Part shown: positions 47,116 through 55,947 of the stretch, piece by piece
How the letters are laid out: each line of letters begins with the position of its first letter
Position numbering within the stretch: the first letter of the stretch is position 1
Source of the DNA: Formosa undariae
Lineage (GTDB): Bacteria; Bacteroidota; Bacteroidia; Flavobacteriales; Flavobacteriaceae
Assembly (NCBI RefSeq): GCF_042427615.1
Contig: NZ_JBHMEZ010000012.1
Location: forward strand, 372,001-436,000
Length of the DNA: 64,000 nucleotides
Reading direction: 5' to 3'
Position numbers and translations under genes: made by a program
The notes under the pieces: generated by a model
The model's database searches: none
What the model was told of the DNA's origin: nothing
Seen by the model: only the letters and a program-made list of their open reading frames with translations

Positions 47116-48864
47116 TTATTTTTCTATTTTCAATTCATCTATCATCCATTCAAGGTTGTTCTTTGCTGTACTAATAATATCTAAATATGTTAAATACTTT
47201 ATTCCTCTTGGAACGTCCATAATATTTTGCTTAATTTTTCCACCTAATAGAATAATTTCTATTGGTTGATTTCCAAAATAAGAACTTAATTCATCCCTGT
47301 ATTTCACAGCTTGATTTTCAGTGTCTCTTGATAATGTAAAAAAAGGTCTTTTAAATTCTATTAAGACTAAATTTCTACTTTTCGATTTACTTAAAAATAA
47401 ATCTGGTCGATTTAATACATTTTCACCTGTGTAATCCTTATCAAGCATTTCTTTAATTGCTCGTTTTAAGTTTACGTCAGAAAACAATACAGAATAATCA
47501 TCTCCTAATACCCAAGTGTTTTTTTCAAGTGCTTGGTGAATATCTTTTTCAAGTGCTTTTGGATTAGCAATTAAAATACTTAACTCGTCTAAAAATCGTA
47601 ATCTATTAATTGTTTGACTTGTAATTATGCTCATCTCTAACATACCAAATTCAGATAATGCATTTGCAAATTTTTCAACATCAGATTCTCGGCAATCTTC
47701 AATATTATTTATTATTCCCCAATAATGGTCTTTTTCCATTGCAGATATCATAACAGAAATTACTGTGCTAATTCTTTCTTCAGATTCCCCATAAAACTTT
47801 TCCAAAGTCTTGTAAAGTGCTTTTTTTGCGAAAGGTTGTTTAAATTCAGGAAGTTTTTCTAACTCCTTATTTATCGTACGTTGAAATCTAGCTTTTGCCA
47901 TTTTCATATCTGTGGCAAAAACATCTTCAACAGAATTTTTAAGGTGCTTTTTAGTTGTTTCTTTTATCGAAGTATATAATTTGCTGTTTTCTATTATTGC
48001 TCCCCAATCGGCAGTTACATCAGCTTCTAAATCGTCACAGATTATTTCTCCATAAATTCTATTTTGAAGTTTCTTTGGAATGATTTCTTCATTTGCTAAT
48101 AGATTTTGAGGTCTTCCGATTACTTTATCTCCAATTTTGGTTACAATACCACAATTTTTAATTGGTTTAGGTGTAATTGTATATTTTAAAATTGCTTTTT
48201 TTCCTTCAAATTCAATTTCCTCTGTGAAAGATTTTCCTTGTAAATCTAAAACGTCAATTTTACCTCCATTAATTATTATTTCAAAATCTGTATCTCTTCC
48301 ATATTCCCAAACTAATATTTGTTTCATTTTTTCTGGGTTTGGAAATTCCAAGTTTTGATTAAGATTACTTAATGTAATTGTAGTTCCGTTTTTACTTTTT
48401 TCACAACTTTCTGTGGATATAGGTAAAGGAACCTTTTCTAAATCATAATTACCTTTCGCTAATTCTTCTTTATCAATTAATAAAGTTGTTTTTACTCCAT
48501 TCGCATAAGTTTCTAATTGCATTTTAGTTGCAACCATTAAACCTGCAAATTTCCCAATTCCTTTGCGACCTTTTACTTTTCTTTTTTTACTTATAGACAA
48601 AGCTCCTTTTCTAACAATTCTACTATTAGCTACATTCAAATATTCAGTCCTTACTTCATTTTCTTTCATTCCAGAACCATTGTCTTCAATAATGATTTTA
48701 GGATTTGGAATTAATGGTTCAGGAAATGTAATAATTATCTTTTCCGAATCGGCATCATAAGCATTGTCTATTAATTCTTTGATTGCATATTCAGCAGAAC
48801 GATATGTTTCGCCTAATAACTCTGCAAGTTTTGTGTCTATCTTAAAAAATGCGTTTTTTGTCAT
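47116..48864 (-). CDS. GHKL ATPase fused to PD-(D/E)xK nuclease-like domain; candidate defence protein
   Basis: The protein has 582 residues, no signal peptide and an AT-rich gene. Residues 1-210 are an HSP90/MutL/MORC-type ATPase: Glu30 and Asn34 in KELIDNAYDAD, Asp61/Gly63 in EDNGSGM, and the GRKGIGKFAGL lid loop (99-109). A middle region (about 210-440) includes the second GHKL subdomain and a helical section. Residues about 445-582 look like a Shedu/DUF4263-type nuclease: NRPDLFLS (Asp488), then LIEFKRP (Glu503, Lys505) with the order D-x14-ExK expected for PD-(D/E)xK. Such ATPase-nuclease fusions occur in restriction-like and anti-phage systems; that function is inferred. No partner gene is adjacent. 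Confidence 0.82.
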   Translation of the reverse strand: MTKNAFFKIDTKLAELLGETYRSAEYAIKELIDNAYDADSEKIIITFPEPLIPNPKIIIEDNGSGMKENEVRTEYLNVANSRIVRKGALSISKKRKVKGRKGIGKFAGLMVATKMQLETYANGVKTTLLIDKEELAKGNYDLEKVPLPISTESCEKSKNGTTITLSNLNQNLEFPNPEKMKQILVWEYGRDTDFEIIINGGKIDVLDLQGKSFTEEIEFEGKKAILKYTITPKPIKNCGIVTKIGDKVIGRPQNLLANEEIIPKKLQNRIYGEIICDDLEADVTADWGAIIENSKLYTSIKETTKKHLKNSVEDVFATDMKMAKARFQRTINKELEKLPEFKQPFAKKALYKTLEKFYGESEERISTVISVMISAMEKDHYWGIINNIEDCRESDVEKFANALSEFGMLEMSIITSQTINRLRFLDELSILIANPKALEKDIHQALEKNTWVLGDDYSVLFSDVNLKRAIKEMLDKDYTGENVLNRPDLFLSKSKSRNLVLIEFKRPFFTLSRDTENQAVKYRDELSSYFGNQPIEIILLGGKIKQNIMDVPRGIKYLTYLDIISTAKNNLEWMIDELKIEK

Positions 48865-49212
48865 CCGGTTTGCAGTTTTTTAATTGTGGTTACTTCTTTT
48901 TTCAAGCCTAAATATATGAATATCTTGCCTTTAAACAGATGTATAATTTGTAATACTTCATAATATATGTCGTAAAATAAAATCTGCTATGTTACCGTAA
49001 AATCTTAACATAAAAAAAAGCTCAAAACATCAATCACTTGATATTTTGAGCTTAATATAATGGCTATTTCTATTTGTTGTGTTTTTACATTAATGTAGTA
49101 AGTCCAAGAAAAAAAATTATTGCTTCTTTAAGTTCTCGACTCCGCTCGAACACCATACAAAAACATGGATTTTCACTATTTTACATTCAATCTAGAAGGT
49201 TCATTTACAAAT
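48865..49212. other. intergenic with terminator and repeat fragment
   Basis: It contains the terminator at 49012-49053. A short piece (ctcgactccgctcg, about 49136-49149) matches the core of the composite repeat. No gene seen. Confidence 0.5.
49012..49053 (-). terminator. intrinsic terminator of the recurrent hairpin type
   Basis: AAGCTCAAAA (49018-49027) and TTTTGAGCTT (49044-49053) form a perfect stem, with a T-run on the minus strand. It terminates the AraC-to-ACT gene run. Confidence 0.82.
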
Positions 49213-49611
49213 TCAATGCTTTTCGGATAAATCCAACAACACCTTCATGGCTTTGTCCGCATCTTTTTTATCTACAAAAATATGATCGTGATAATAGACC
49301 GCAATCACATTGCAACTAATATTATGTGTTGCTAGTTCGGTTGAAAATATAGCCGTCAATCCCACAGCATCCAGCGATGAATGAATGGTGAGTGTAATCC
49401 AAGACGCAATATAGTCGTAGTTCAAATTAAGCTCGTCTGCTTTACTTTGTGCGATAACAATCGTGGTGCCCTCCGCTTCTTTAAATTCGCAAACCGTATC
49501 CTTTCTGCTAATTTCATCTAAATCCCTCACAGTTGTAAACACGTATTCACCGGGATTCAGTTTTGGGGTCATGCCTTTTAATAATTCAGATAAATTTGTT
49601 ACTCCTGCCAT
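49213..49611 (-). CDS. ACT-domain protein
   Basis: The protein has 132 residues. Two ACT-like halves are visible: an N-terminal segment with LNPGEYVFTTVRDLDEI and EGTTIVIAQSKADEL, and a C-terminal segment WITLTIHSSLDAVGLTAIFSTELATHNISCNVIAVYYHDHIFV that matches the ACT_7 (CASTOR/ZAC1-like) pattern. Such small proteins are presumed to bind amino acids as regulators. It is the last gene of the minus-strand run, 30 bases after the reductase gene, and ends at a strong terminator. Confidence 0.85.
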   Translation of the reverse strand: MAGVTNLSELLKGMTPKLNPGEYVFTTVRDLDEISRKDTVCEFKEAEGTTIVIAQSKADELNLNYDYIASWITLTIHSSLDAVGLTAIFSTELATHNISCNVIAVYYHDHIFVDKKDADKAMKVLLDLSEKH

Positions 49612-49641
49612 TTAATTCTGGTGTTTTAATTTTTCAACTTC

Positions 49642-50484
49642 CTATTGAAAGGCTCTTATAATCTCTAAAGTCGATTGATGTGGTCTTCCCGCTGCTTTTT
49701 CAAAATCGGACGGCACATCATTCGCTCCATTTCTAATACCTTCGTAAATACCTGCGATGACAGTTCCTAAAAAGTCACCTAATTCTTCCTTTCGTTCTTC
49801 CAAATAAGCATCGACCGAAACAGAATGATATGCCAAATTTGTATTATAAACGTCATTAATATACTGCGCTAATTGCGATTGTGTGATGGGATCGCCTACA
49901 AGATTGTAAGTCTGCCCGTTATGTTTATCCTCTAGTAACATATGGGCATAAGCCGTTGCCAGTTCGTCTCGACTCGTGTAGGTACATAATCCGTCAGCCG
50001 CACAATTTTTAATTTCACCGTCTTTTACATAGGTGTCTATATACTCTAAATCGGGTTCTATATAAATACCGTTTCTACCAATTACCCAGTCCAATCCAGC
50101 GCTTTTTACATCTAATTCGGTTTGCCTATTGGATTGCACAATCGGACTAAACGCATTGTGTTCTTCGTCGCCAATAATACTGGTATACACTATTTTTTTA
50201 ACGCCATTTGCTTTAGCAGCTTCGATAACATTGCGATGCTGTTGGATTCTTTTTTGAGGTTCGTCCATGCCAGACAATAGCATGACCACATCTATCCCTT
50301 TCAAGGATTCCTTTAAATCTTCCGGATTATTATAATCGCCTTTGCGTATTTCAATACCTAAATATTTTGCTTTTTCTGGTGTTCGGGCAAGGCCTATTAT
50401 ATGGTCTGCTCCTATATGGGTACGTAATTTATCTATAATTGAAGATCCCAATTTACCACTTGCCGATGTTACTGCTATAGTCAT
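49642..50484 (-). CDS. NmrA/QorB-type NAD(P)-binding reductase
   Basis: The 280-residue atypical short-chain dehydrogenase opens with the dinucleotide motif TSASGKLGSSII and follows with LARTPEKAKYLG, IDVVMLLSG, KKIVYTSIIGD and WVIGRNGIYIEPDL. This order matches quinone oxidoreductase 2 (QorB/YtfG) and NmrA-like proteins, which bind NADPH and reduce quinones or act as redox sensors. Within a run that includes NTF2-like and MoaF-like proteins under an AraC regulator, a role in aldehyde, phenolic or quinone stress is plausible. It lies 22 bases after the small zinc-ribbon gene. Confidence 0.9.
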   Translation of the reverse strand: MTIAVTSASGKLGSSIIDKLRTHIGADHIIGLARTPEKAKYLGIEIRKGDYNNPEDLKESLKGIDVVMLLSGMDEPQKRIQQHRNVIEAAKANGVKKIVYTSIIGDEEHNAFSPIVQSNRQTELDVKSAGLDWVIGRNGIYIEPDLEYIDTYVKDGEIKNCAADGLCTYTSRDELATAYAHMLLEDKHNGQTYNLVGDPITQSQLAQYINDVYNTNLAYHSVSVDAYLEERKEELGDFLGTVIAGIYEGIRNGANDVPSDFEKAAGRPHQSTLEIIRAFQ

Positions 50485-50506
50485 AATCTATGTTTTAATA
50501 TTATTT

Positions 50507-50710
50507 TCAACCGTTTTTAGAAGCTTTCAAATCTTCCAACTCCTGCTCTAAATCCTCGGCTTTAGCTTTAAATTTTTGCATCGCTTTCTTAAGCTGACCC
50601 ACTTTTTTTATAAGTTCATCGTCTTGTAAAGCATCATAAGTGGTTTCTCCGTTTGCTTCTTTTATCACTGATTTGCCACCACATGTTGGGCAATTTGCTA
50701 CTGTACTCAT
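50507..50710 (-). CDS. small CxxC protein with coiled coil
   Basis: The protein has 67 residues. CPTCGG at residues 8-13 is half of a zinc ribbon. Residues about 30-62 form a heptad-rich helix (LIKKVGQLKKAMQKFKAKAEDLEQELEDL). The single CxxC implies metal binding through dimerisation or a redox role. The family is not recognised. It is one base from the MoaF-like gene and clearly part of the operon, which supports its being real. Confidence 0.7.
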   Translation of the reverse strand: MSTVANCPTCGGKSVIKEANGETTYDALQDDELIKKVGQLKKAMQKFKAKAEDLEQELEDLKASKNG

Positions 50711-50711
50711 A

Positions 50712-51161
50712 TTATTCAGCTTTTTTTAAATGATCGATAACTCCTGTTAAAAAAACCGTTTTTAATGGTCTATCAGGCTGATTTTCGTATCCAATAATTA
50801 CAGAACTATGAATGATCATCTTTTCAAAATCAAACACAATAGTTAAATAATCTTTAAGTCCCGTTTCGTGCCAATTTACGAGATAGAGATTTTCTCCAAT
50901 TTTACGAGAACGGTACGGAATATCTGAATTCCCTTTCCCTGTTCCTGGTCCGCTAATCCATTCATATTGGGCCTTACCATTATCAAATTCCATATGTATG
51001 GCTTTCCCATCTTGGTACTGAAAATTTAACGAATAGCCATCCATATAATGTTCCGGAGTATTAAACTGAAATTTAGCATCTTCTGTTGTTTTTGTTTGCG
51101 CAAAACCTTGTCCGATACCAATGACAAGAAGACAAATTAATGTGACTAATTTTGATTTCAT
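50712..51161 (-). CDS. exported MoaF-like protein
   Basis: The protein has 149 residues and a signal peptide ending GFAQ. The body is a small calycin-like barrel with DGYSLNFQYQDGKAIHMEF, LYLVNWHETGLKDYLTIVFDFEKM and VIIGY, a pattern typical of the MoaF C-terminal domain family. Bacterial MoaF is linked to aromatic amine and monoamine metabolism, but the reaction is unclear. It lies 24 bases after the SnoaL-like gene. Confidence 0.75.
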   Translation of the reverse strand: MKSKLVTLICLLVIGIGQGFAQTKTTEDAKFQFNTPEHYMDGYSLNFQYQDGKAIHMEFDNGKAQYEWISGPGTGKGNSDIPYRSRKIGENLYLVNWHETGLKDYLTIVFDFEKMIIHSSVIIGYENQPDRPLKTVFLTGVIDHLKKAE

Positions 51162-51185
51162 TTTATTCTGATTTAAAAGTTATAA

Positions 51186-52061
51186 TTAAAAATTAAATTT
51201 TCCGTTGTTGTTTTTTCGTTCAGATTCTGGCAAGATGGCTTCAATGGCATCCCAATGCTCTGCGATTTTTCCGTTTTCTACGCGGAACAAATCATAAAAA
51301 GATGTTGGTATACCTGCAAAAGTACCTTCACTAACAGTTAACACAAAATTACCTTCACCCAATACCATATGATTTTTGTTAATCACCATAGTAATGCCTT
51401 GTTTTGCCATGTCTTCTAGCGCTTTCCCCAAACCAGAAACTCCATCGCCAATCCTTGTATTATGCTGTATATAGTTGTCGCCATCAAAATAGTTGTACAT
51501 TTTATCGAACTCCCCATCAATTAAAACAGTATTTACAAAGTCTTTTACCAAAGCCTTATTTTCCGCTGTTTTATCTAAATCTGTAACCGCTGTAACACCG
51601 TCCGTTTGTGTTCTTCCACTTGGATTTGTAGTCGCTAAATCTGAAAAATTATCCCAATGTTCTATAATCTGACCGTTTTCAAACTTAAAGATGTCGAACC
51701 CTACTTTCGGTCCAAAAAAGTCGTATTCGGTATGCGTAATCGCATAATCCCCATCTTGAAAAGCGCGTACTACATTGGCTTTAAATCCGCTTTCTGGAGC
51801 ATGATGTAAGACGTCTCCAAAACCTTTCAATCCATCGGCAACGGCAAGATTGTGTTGGGTGTAGTGCGTTGGATTAATATAGGCAATAGTCGATTTATCG
51901 CCAGTTTCTAAACTTGTAATTAATGCTGTCGCTTTGTCTTTATTTGATTTTACTGAGGTAGTTTCCATTTTTTCTAAGTTGTTATTGATTTGCTGTTGAC
52001 TTTGTGCATGGCTAGTGGTTGTTAAAAGCACAACAGCAACCGTTGTAATTATGTGTTTCAT
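51186..52061 (-). CDS. exported tandem SnoaL/NTF2-like protein
   Basis: Starting at the ATG for MKHIITTVAV (52061), the protein has 291 residues with a signal peptide ending SHAQ. An upstream ATG at 52097 would add 12 residues that weaken the signal. Two related SnoaL-like domains follow at about 45-150 and 165-280. Each has Y-[INT]-QHN near its start (THYTQHNLAVADG; DNYIQHNTRIGDG), then GLG.....A and a closing ENG-x-I-x-EHWD. The fold is a cone-shaped barrel used by small-molecule cyclases and isomerases. Ligand unknown. It is the first gene after the AraC regulator. Confidence 0.9.
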   Translation of the reverse strand: MKHIITTVAVVLLTTTSHAQSQQQINNNLEKMETTSVKSNKDKATALITSLETGDKSTIAYINPTHYTQHNLAVADGLKGFGDVLHHAPESGFKANVVRAFQDGDYAITHTEYDFFGPKVGFDIFKFENGQIIEHWDNFSDLATTNPSGRTQTDGVTAVTDLDKTAENKALVKDFVNTVLIDGEFDKMYNYFDGDNYIQHNTRIGDGVSGLGKALEDMAKQGITMVINKNHMVLGEGNFVLTVSEGTFAGIPTSFYDLFRVENGKIAEHWDAIEAILPESERKNNNGKFNF

Positions 52062-52151
52062 GTTCTTGGGTTTAATTATGGTACAAAGATGAAACAACTA
52101 CAGCGTGTAGAAAAGATGAAAACCGGTGTTAAAATGGTTAAAGTTGAACCA

Positions 52152-53048
52152 TTACTGTTTTATAAGTGAATTTACAAACTCTTTTGGGGTTAATCCTGTG
52201 TTTTTCTTGAAATATTTAATGAAGTTGGTGGGATCATCAAACCCTAAACGATAGGCCAATTCTGAACTTTTCATGCTAGAATTGATTAGATTTCTTTTCG
52301 CTTGAAGAATAATATAATCATCAATCACATGTTTTGCCGTTTTATTAACCAGCTCTCTACAAACGGCATTTAAATGCTTATATGAGATGGCCAATTCTTT
52401 GGCGTAAAAACTAGCATTTCTACTTTTTGAAAGGTTTATTTCTATTAGCGAAGTGAATTTATGAAATAGGTTAACTTTTGAAGCATCCTTAATATGAAAG
52501 GTTTGGTGTTGCTTAATATCTTCAGCTTTAGATATTAAAATAGTAAACAACGCATTGATAATATTTTTCTGATTGAATGAATCAGACGTGTTGTATTCTT
52601 TCTGTAAAAGATTAAAATAATCTATAAAATCTGAAGCTTTAGGAATCTGTGATATGGGAGAAAAGAGTTGCGGATTAAATAATCTGAACACAAAATCTTT
52701 AGACAAATTAGAAAAACAATCCACAAAATAAGCTTCGGTAAAAATGATACAAAACCCTTTCAGCGTTTCTGAAAACTCGAAGGCATTAACTTGTTCTTTG
52801 GTTAAATACACTAAACTATTTTGTTGTACTGGAAACCAACTAAAATCGATAAAATGTCTTCCAGATCCTTCTGTAAAAAAAATGAGATTGTAAAACTTAA
52901 GCTGATGTGGTAATTCTGGATTATGACTCCCCTTATTTTTAAATTTTGCAATTTTTTCAATAGGCACAATTTCAAAACCGAAATTTTTAGAGATTTCAGA
53001 ATCGAGTTTTTCAGGATTAAATGTAACAGATGGAATGTCTTTTGTCAT
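52152..53048 (-). CDS. AraC-family transcriptional regulator
   Basis: The 298-residue protein starts at the ATG for MTKDIPSVTF (53048); a longer frame from 53081 adds 11 residues of poor character. Residues about 40-130 form a cupin-like AraC binding domain (HQLKFYNLIFFTEGSGRHFIDF). The C-terminal ~100 residues carry two HTH motifs, ending with LAYRLGFDDPTNFIKYFKKNTGLTPKEF, the family signature. It lies 90 bases upstream of the SnoaL-like gene in the same direction and probably activates the run down to the ACT-domain gene. Confidence 0.94.
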   Translation of the reverse strand: MTKDIPSVTFNPEKLDSEISKNFGFEIVPIEKIAKFKNKGSHNPELPHQLKFYNLIFFTEGSGRHFIDFSWFPVQQNSLVYLTKEQVNAFEFSETLKGFCIIFTEAYFVDCFSNLSKDFVFRLFNPQLFSPISQIPKASDFIDYFNLLQKEYNTSDSFNQKNIINALFTILISKAEDIKQHQTFHIKDASKVNLFHKFTSLIEINLSKSRNASFYAKELAISYKHLNAVCRELVNKTAKHVIDDYIILQAKRNLINSSMKSSELAYRLGFDDPTNFIKYFKKNTGLTPKEFVNSLIKQ

Positions 53049-53334
53049 AGTACCTAGATTCCCTTTATAAAGAATGCACAATCAAATTTTAAACCATTAA
53101 ATATATTACTTTCTATTCAGATAAAAATACGCTAAATAATATTCATCTCTGGTCGGTTTAAAACACTAACTTCTGCTCGTTATATTGTTTTTAAGGAACG
53201 ACTAAGGCTTAGCTTCTAGGATTTCGTTGATGTAATTAGCCATTCTATTGATGCTATTTTTTTTTAACACCTCTAGGAACTACATTTGACTACACTATAA
53301 TGAAACACTAATTAAACGTAATTCAAAAAACAAT

Positions 53335-54102
53335 ATGAAATTAAATAGTCTTAAAAATTGTGCCTTAATACTCATTCTATTAAACCTTGTTAGCTGCAGT
53401 GAAAATGATGAAAACATAGATACTGATGAGGAAACAACCACAGAAACTATAGAGGTTCCTGAAGTATATTCAAAAATTTACGGCGCAACGAGTATTACAA
53501 GTGATGGCACGTATATTTTCATTAAAACGGATGGAACGCCAGACCATAAAAGTGTGTATTATCCGACGTCAAGCGATTTATACGAGGACTTTAGCGGGAC
53601 CACTTTTGAGGGGTATTCATTTGTAAAAAACCCGAATACTATTGCTACGTTCGATTATACTTTTAAAATCCCTTTAAACCCAACAGTAGCGACCAACCAT
53701 GCCGCAACACCACTTGGTGCTATAGGGGTTTCGTTAAACGGCGTGCCTTTATTTAATCAGTATGCAGGCCCAAATCAGCCACTTACAGACGAGTTTAAAA
53801 GTTTTGATCAATATTGGGGACACCCAACAGGAAATGGAACGTTTCATTATCATATTGAACCATTATATTTAACAACCGTAACTGCTAGCAAGTCCGCTTT
53901 ATTAGGTTTTCTACTAGATGGTTTCCCTGTTTATGGTCCTGAAGAAGATGGAGAAGATGTTACTGGCTTAGACGCTTATCATGGTCATTCGCACGCTACA
54001 GAAGATTATCCTGATGGGATTTACCATTATCACATTACGAATACGGACCCATATATAAACGGAAATGGTTATTATGGAACACCTGGAACTGTAACACAAT
54101 AA
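53335..54102 (+). CDS. YHYH-domain lipoprotein
   Basis: The protein has 255 residues. The lipobox NLVSC gives Cys21, followed by an acidic, Thr-rich linker. The domain carries GAIGVSLNGVPLFN, DQYWGHPTGNGTFHYHIEP, LLGFLLDGFPVYGP and IYHYHITNTDPY. The histidine-rich TFHYH and IYHYH motifs give the family its name and are likely metal ligands. The function is unknown, but the neighbouring SCO1 gene points to copper. Its last base overlaps the next gene start, so translation is coupled. Confidence 0.9.
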   Translation: MKLNSLKNCALILILLNLVSCSENDENIDTDEETTTETIEVPEVYSKIYGATSITSDGTYIFIKTDGTPDHKSVYYPTSSDLYEDFSGTTFEGYSFVKNPNTIATFDYTFKIPLNPTVATNHAATPLGAIGVSLNGVPLFNQYAGPNQPLTDEFKSFDQYWGHPTGNGTFHYHIEPLYLTTVTASKSALLGFLLDGFPVYGPEEDGEDVTGLDAYHGHSHATEDYPDGIYHYHITNTDPYINGNGYYGTPGTVTQ

Positions 54103-54686
54103 TGAAATATAGCTATTTAATATTCTTGTGTATTTACTTCTGTTCGTGCAAAAGCAAAACGAACGACGTGATTATTGATAAAATAGTCCCAACGTCATTC
54201 GTTTTAAAATCTGAAACAACCACAAAACGCAACTTGCTTTACGTAGATGATAACACCTATTCCGGTTTTGTTTACGAACTCTACCCTGAAACCGCAGATA
54301 CCCTGTTAATAGTAGGATATTATAACGGATTAAAAGAAGGCGTTTCAAAAAAATGGTATGCAGGAAATGAGATGATGGAGCTGCGTTATTTTGCTTCAGG
54401 ACAAAAAAACGGAAAGCAAGTTGCCTATTGGGAAAACGGAAATAAACGGTTCGAATATTCTGCTAAAAATGATGGGTATGAAGGCGAATTGAAAGAATGG
54501 AATAGCGACGGATTTTTATTTCATTTGGCAAACTATAAAAACGGACAAGAAGACGGTGCGCAAAAATTATGGTATGATAACGGAAAAATCAGGGCCAATT
54601 ACGTGATTGTTGAAGGTAAAAGATATGGATTATTAGGAACTAAAAATTGTGTAAATGTATCGGATAGTATTTTTATTGCTAAGTAG
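54102..54686 (+). CDS. lipoprotein with MORN-type (YwqK-like) repeats
   Basis: The protein has 194 residues. The lipobox YFCSC gives Cys16. Five or six short repeats of the form G-x-x-x-x-W-Y/H-x-N-G-x-x (GVSKKWYAGNEMMELRYF, GKQVAYWENGNKRFEY, GELKEWNSDGFLFHLANY, GAQKLWYDNGKIRANY) identify MORN_2/YwqK-type repeats. Their role is usually structural or in membrane-edge binding. It is sandwiched with one-base and 32-base overlaps between YHYH and SCO1 genes, so it is a fixed partner of that trio. Confidence 0.88.
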   Translation: MKYSYLIFLCIYFCSCKSKTNDVIIDKIVPTSFVLKSETTTKRNLLYVDDNTYSGFVYELYPETADTLLIVGYYNGLKEGVSKKWYAGNEMMELRYFASGQKNGKQVAYWENGNKRFEYSAKNDGYEGELKEWNSDGFLFHLANYKNGQEDGAQKLWYDNGKIRANYVIVEGKRYGLLGTKNCVNVSDSIFIAK

Positions 54687-55320
54687 TTTTTTAATTATAA
54701 GCTGTAATCACAGCAAAAAACAAGAACCTAACATAAAGGAGGCATTAGCGTTGCCCTACTATAACGACCCAACGTTTACTCCGGTTTTTATTCAGGATAC
54801 CTCTCGCGTTGAAAACGAAATCACACATACTATTGGTGATTTTGAATTCTTAAATCAAGACAGTGTTTTAGTGAATCAAGATATTATTGAGAGTAAAATA
54901 CACGTCGCCAATTTTATTTTTACGAGTTGTGGTAGTATTTGCCCTGTCATGACGGATCATCTAAAAATCGTTAGTGATAGCTTGCAAAAAGATAACAGTA
55001 TTGTATTTTTATCCTATTCCGTTACGCCATGGATCGATACGCCTAGCGTATTAAACGCATACAAGAAAAACCAGGGTATAACTAATACCAACTGGCAATT
55101 TCTAACAGGTAAAAAAAGTGATATTTATACACTAGCCCGACAGTCGTATTACGCCGAAGAAGATATAGGTTTCAGCAGAGACAGTACAGAATTTCTACAC
55201 ACAGAACATTTAATTTTAGTCGATAAAACCAAAAGGATTCGTGGTATTTATAATGGCACTGTCGCTTTAGACATGACCGCACTCATTAATGATATCCGTA
55301 CTTTGCAGAAAGAAAGATAA
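54655..55320 (+). CDS. SCO1/SenC/PrrC family protein
   Basis: The protein has 221 residues. The lipobox IISC gives Cys17. The thioredoxin-like fold carries the copper motif CGSICP (Cys92, Cys96) and the later His182 (FLHTEHLILVD), the classical Cys-Cys-His copper site. SCO proteins deliver copper to the CuA centre of cytochrome c oxidase or act as thiol reductases. The start overlaps the MORN gene by 32 bases in another frame, which implies tight coupling. The protein is anchored on the periplasmic side. Confidence 0.94.
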   Translation: MYRIVFLLLSSFLIISCNHSKKQEPNIKEALALPYYNDPTFTPVFIQDTSRVENEITHTIGDFEFLNQDSVLVNQDIIESKIHVANFIFTSCGSICPVMTDHLKIVSDSLQKDNSIVFLSYSVTPWIDTPSVLNAYKKNQGITNTNWQFLTGKKSDIYTLARQSYYAEEDIGFSRDSTEFLHTEHLILVDKTKRIRGIYNGTVALDMTALINDIRTLQKER

Positions 55321-55476
55321 TGGGTTTGGTAGTAAGCTGAAGGAAAGTCAGTTAGAATATATTTTTTTAAATAATATATGACAGATTTAAATATCACACA
55401 AATTTCTAAAGTGAACAATTTATCTTACTATTTGTATTTTACCCGACATCACGCTTAATAATGTTTAAGATGTTCT

Positions 55477-55653
55477 ATGTCGGTTTCAAAGGTCGATAAT
55501 TTTATGCTTCGGATAGTTTATGTCAACCACCACCTATCAATTACTAATAAACCTGAAGTTGTTTTGTCTTTACAGGAAGATGATGAGGAACTAAATTTGA
55601 TTTTAAAAGTTAGATCTGGGAATGTAGTGCACGTAACCCATCTGGATACTTAA
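55477..55653 (+). CDS. possible small protein, 58 residues
   Basis: An open frame from ATG encodes MSVSKVDNFMLRIVYV and ends LRSGNVVHVTHLDT-like sequence. Amino-acid make-up (acidic QEDDEEL segment, alternating hydrophobic strands) looks protein-like, but I know no homologue and there is no neighbour in an operon. It could be a remnant of a larger gene. Confidence 0.3.
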   Translation: MSVSKVDNFMLRIVYVNHHLSITNKPEVVLSLQEDDEELNLILKVRSGNVVHVTHLDT

Positions 55654-55947
55654 ATTGAATAACTATCTATTTTGCTGTTTTTTTGAAATACAATTAAAAC
55701 GAAACCTCACTACACACAACATAACAGCATGTTACTTCTCGACTAAAATAAATAGAAATAAAACGCTTTCAGACTACGGTTTACCGTAACATATAATTTT
55801 ATTAAATATTTACATTCGTGCCTAAATGATAATTTTAATAAAAAAAGAACTAAATGTACTTCATGTTTAGAATTATCGTTGGGACAAGAATTCGACCGGA
55901 ACACTCCTTTAAAAAAAGTACGGCAAAATATTAAAAATAGATTTATA

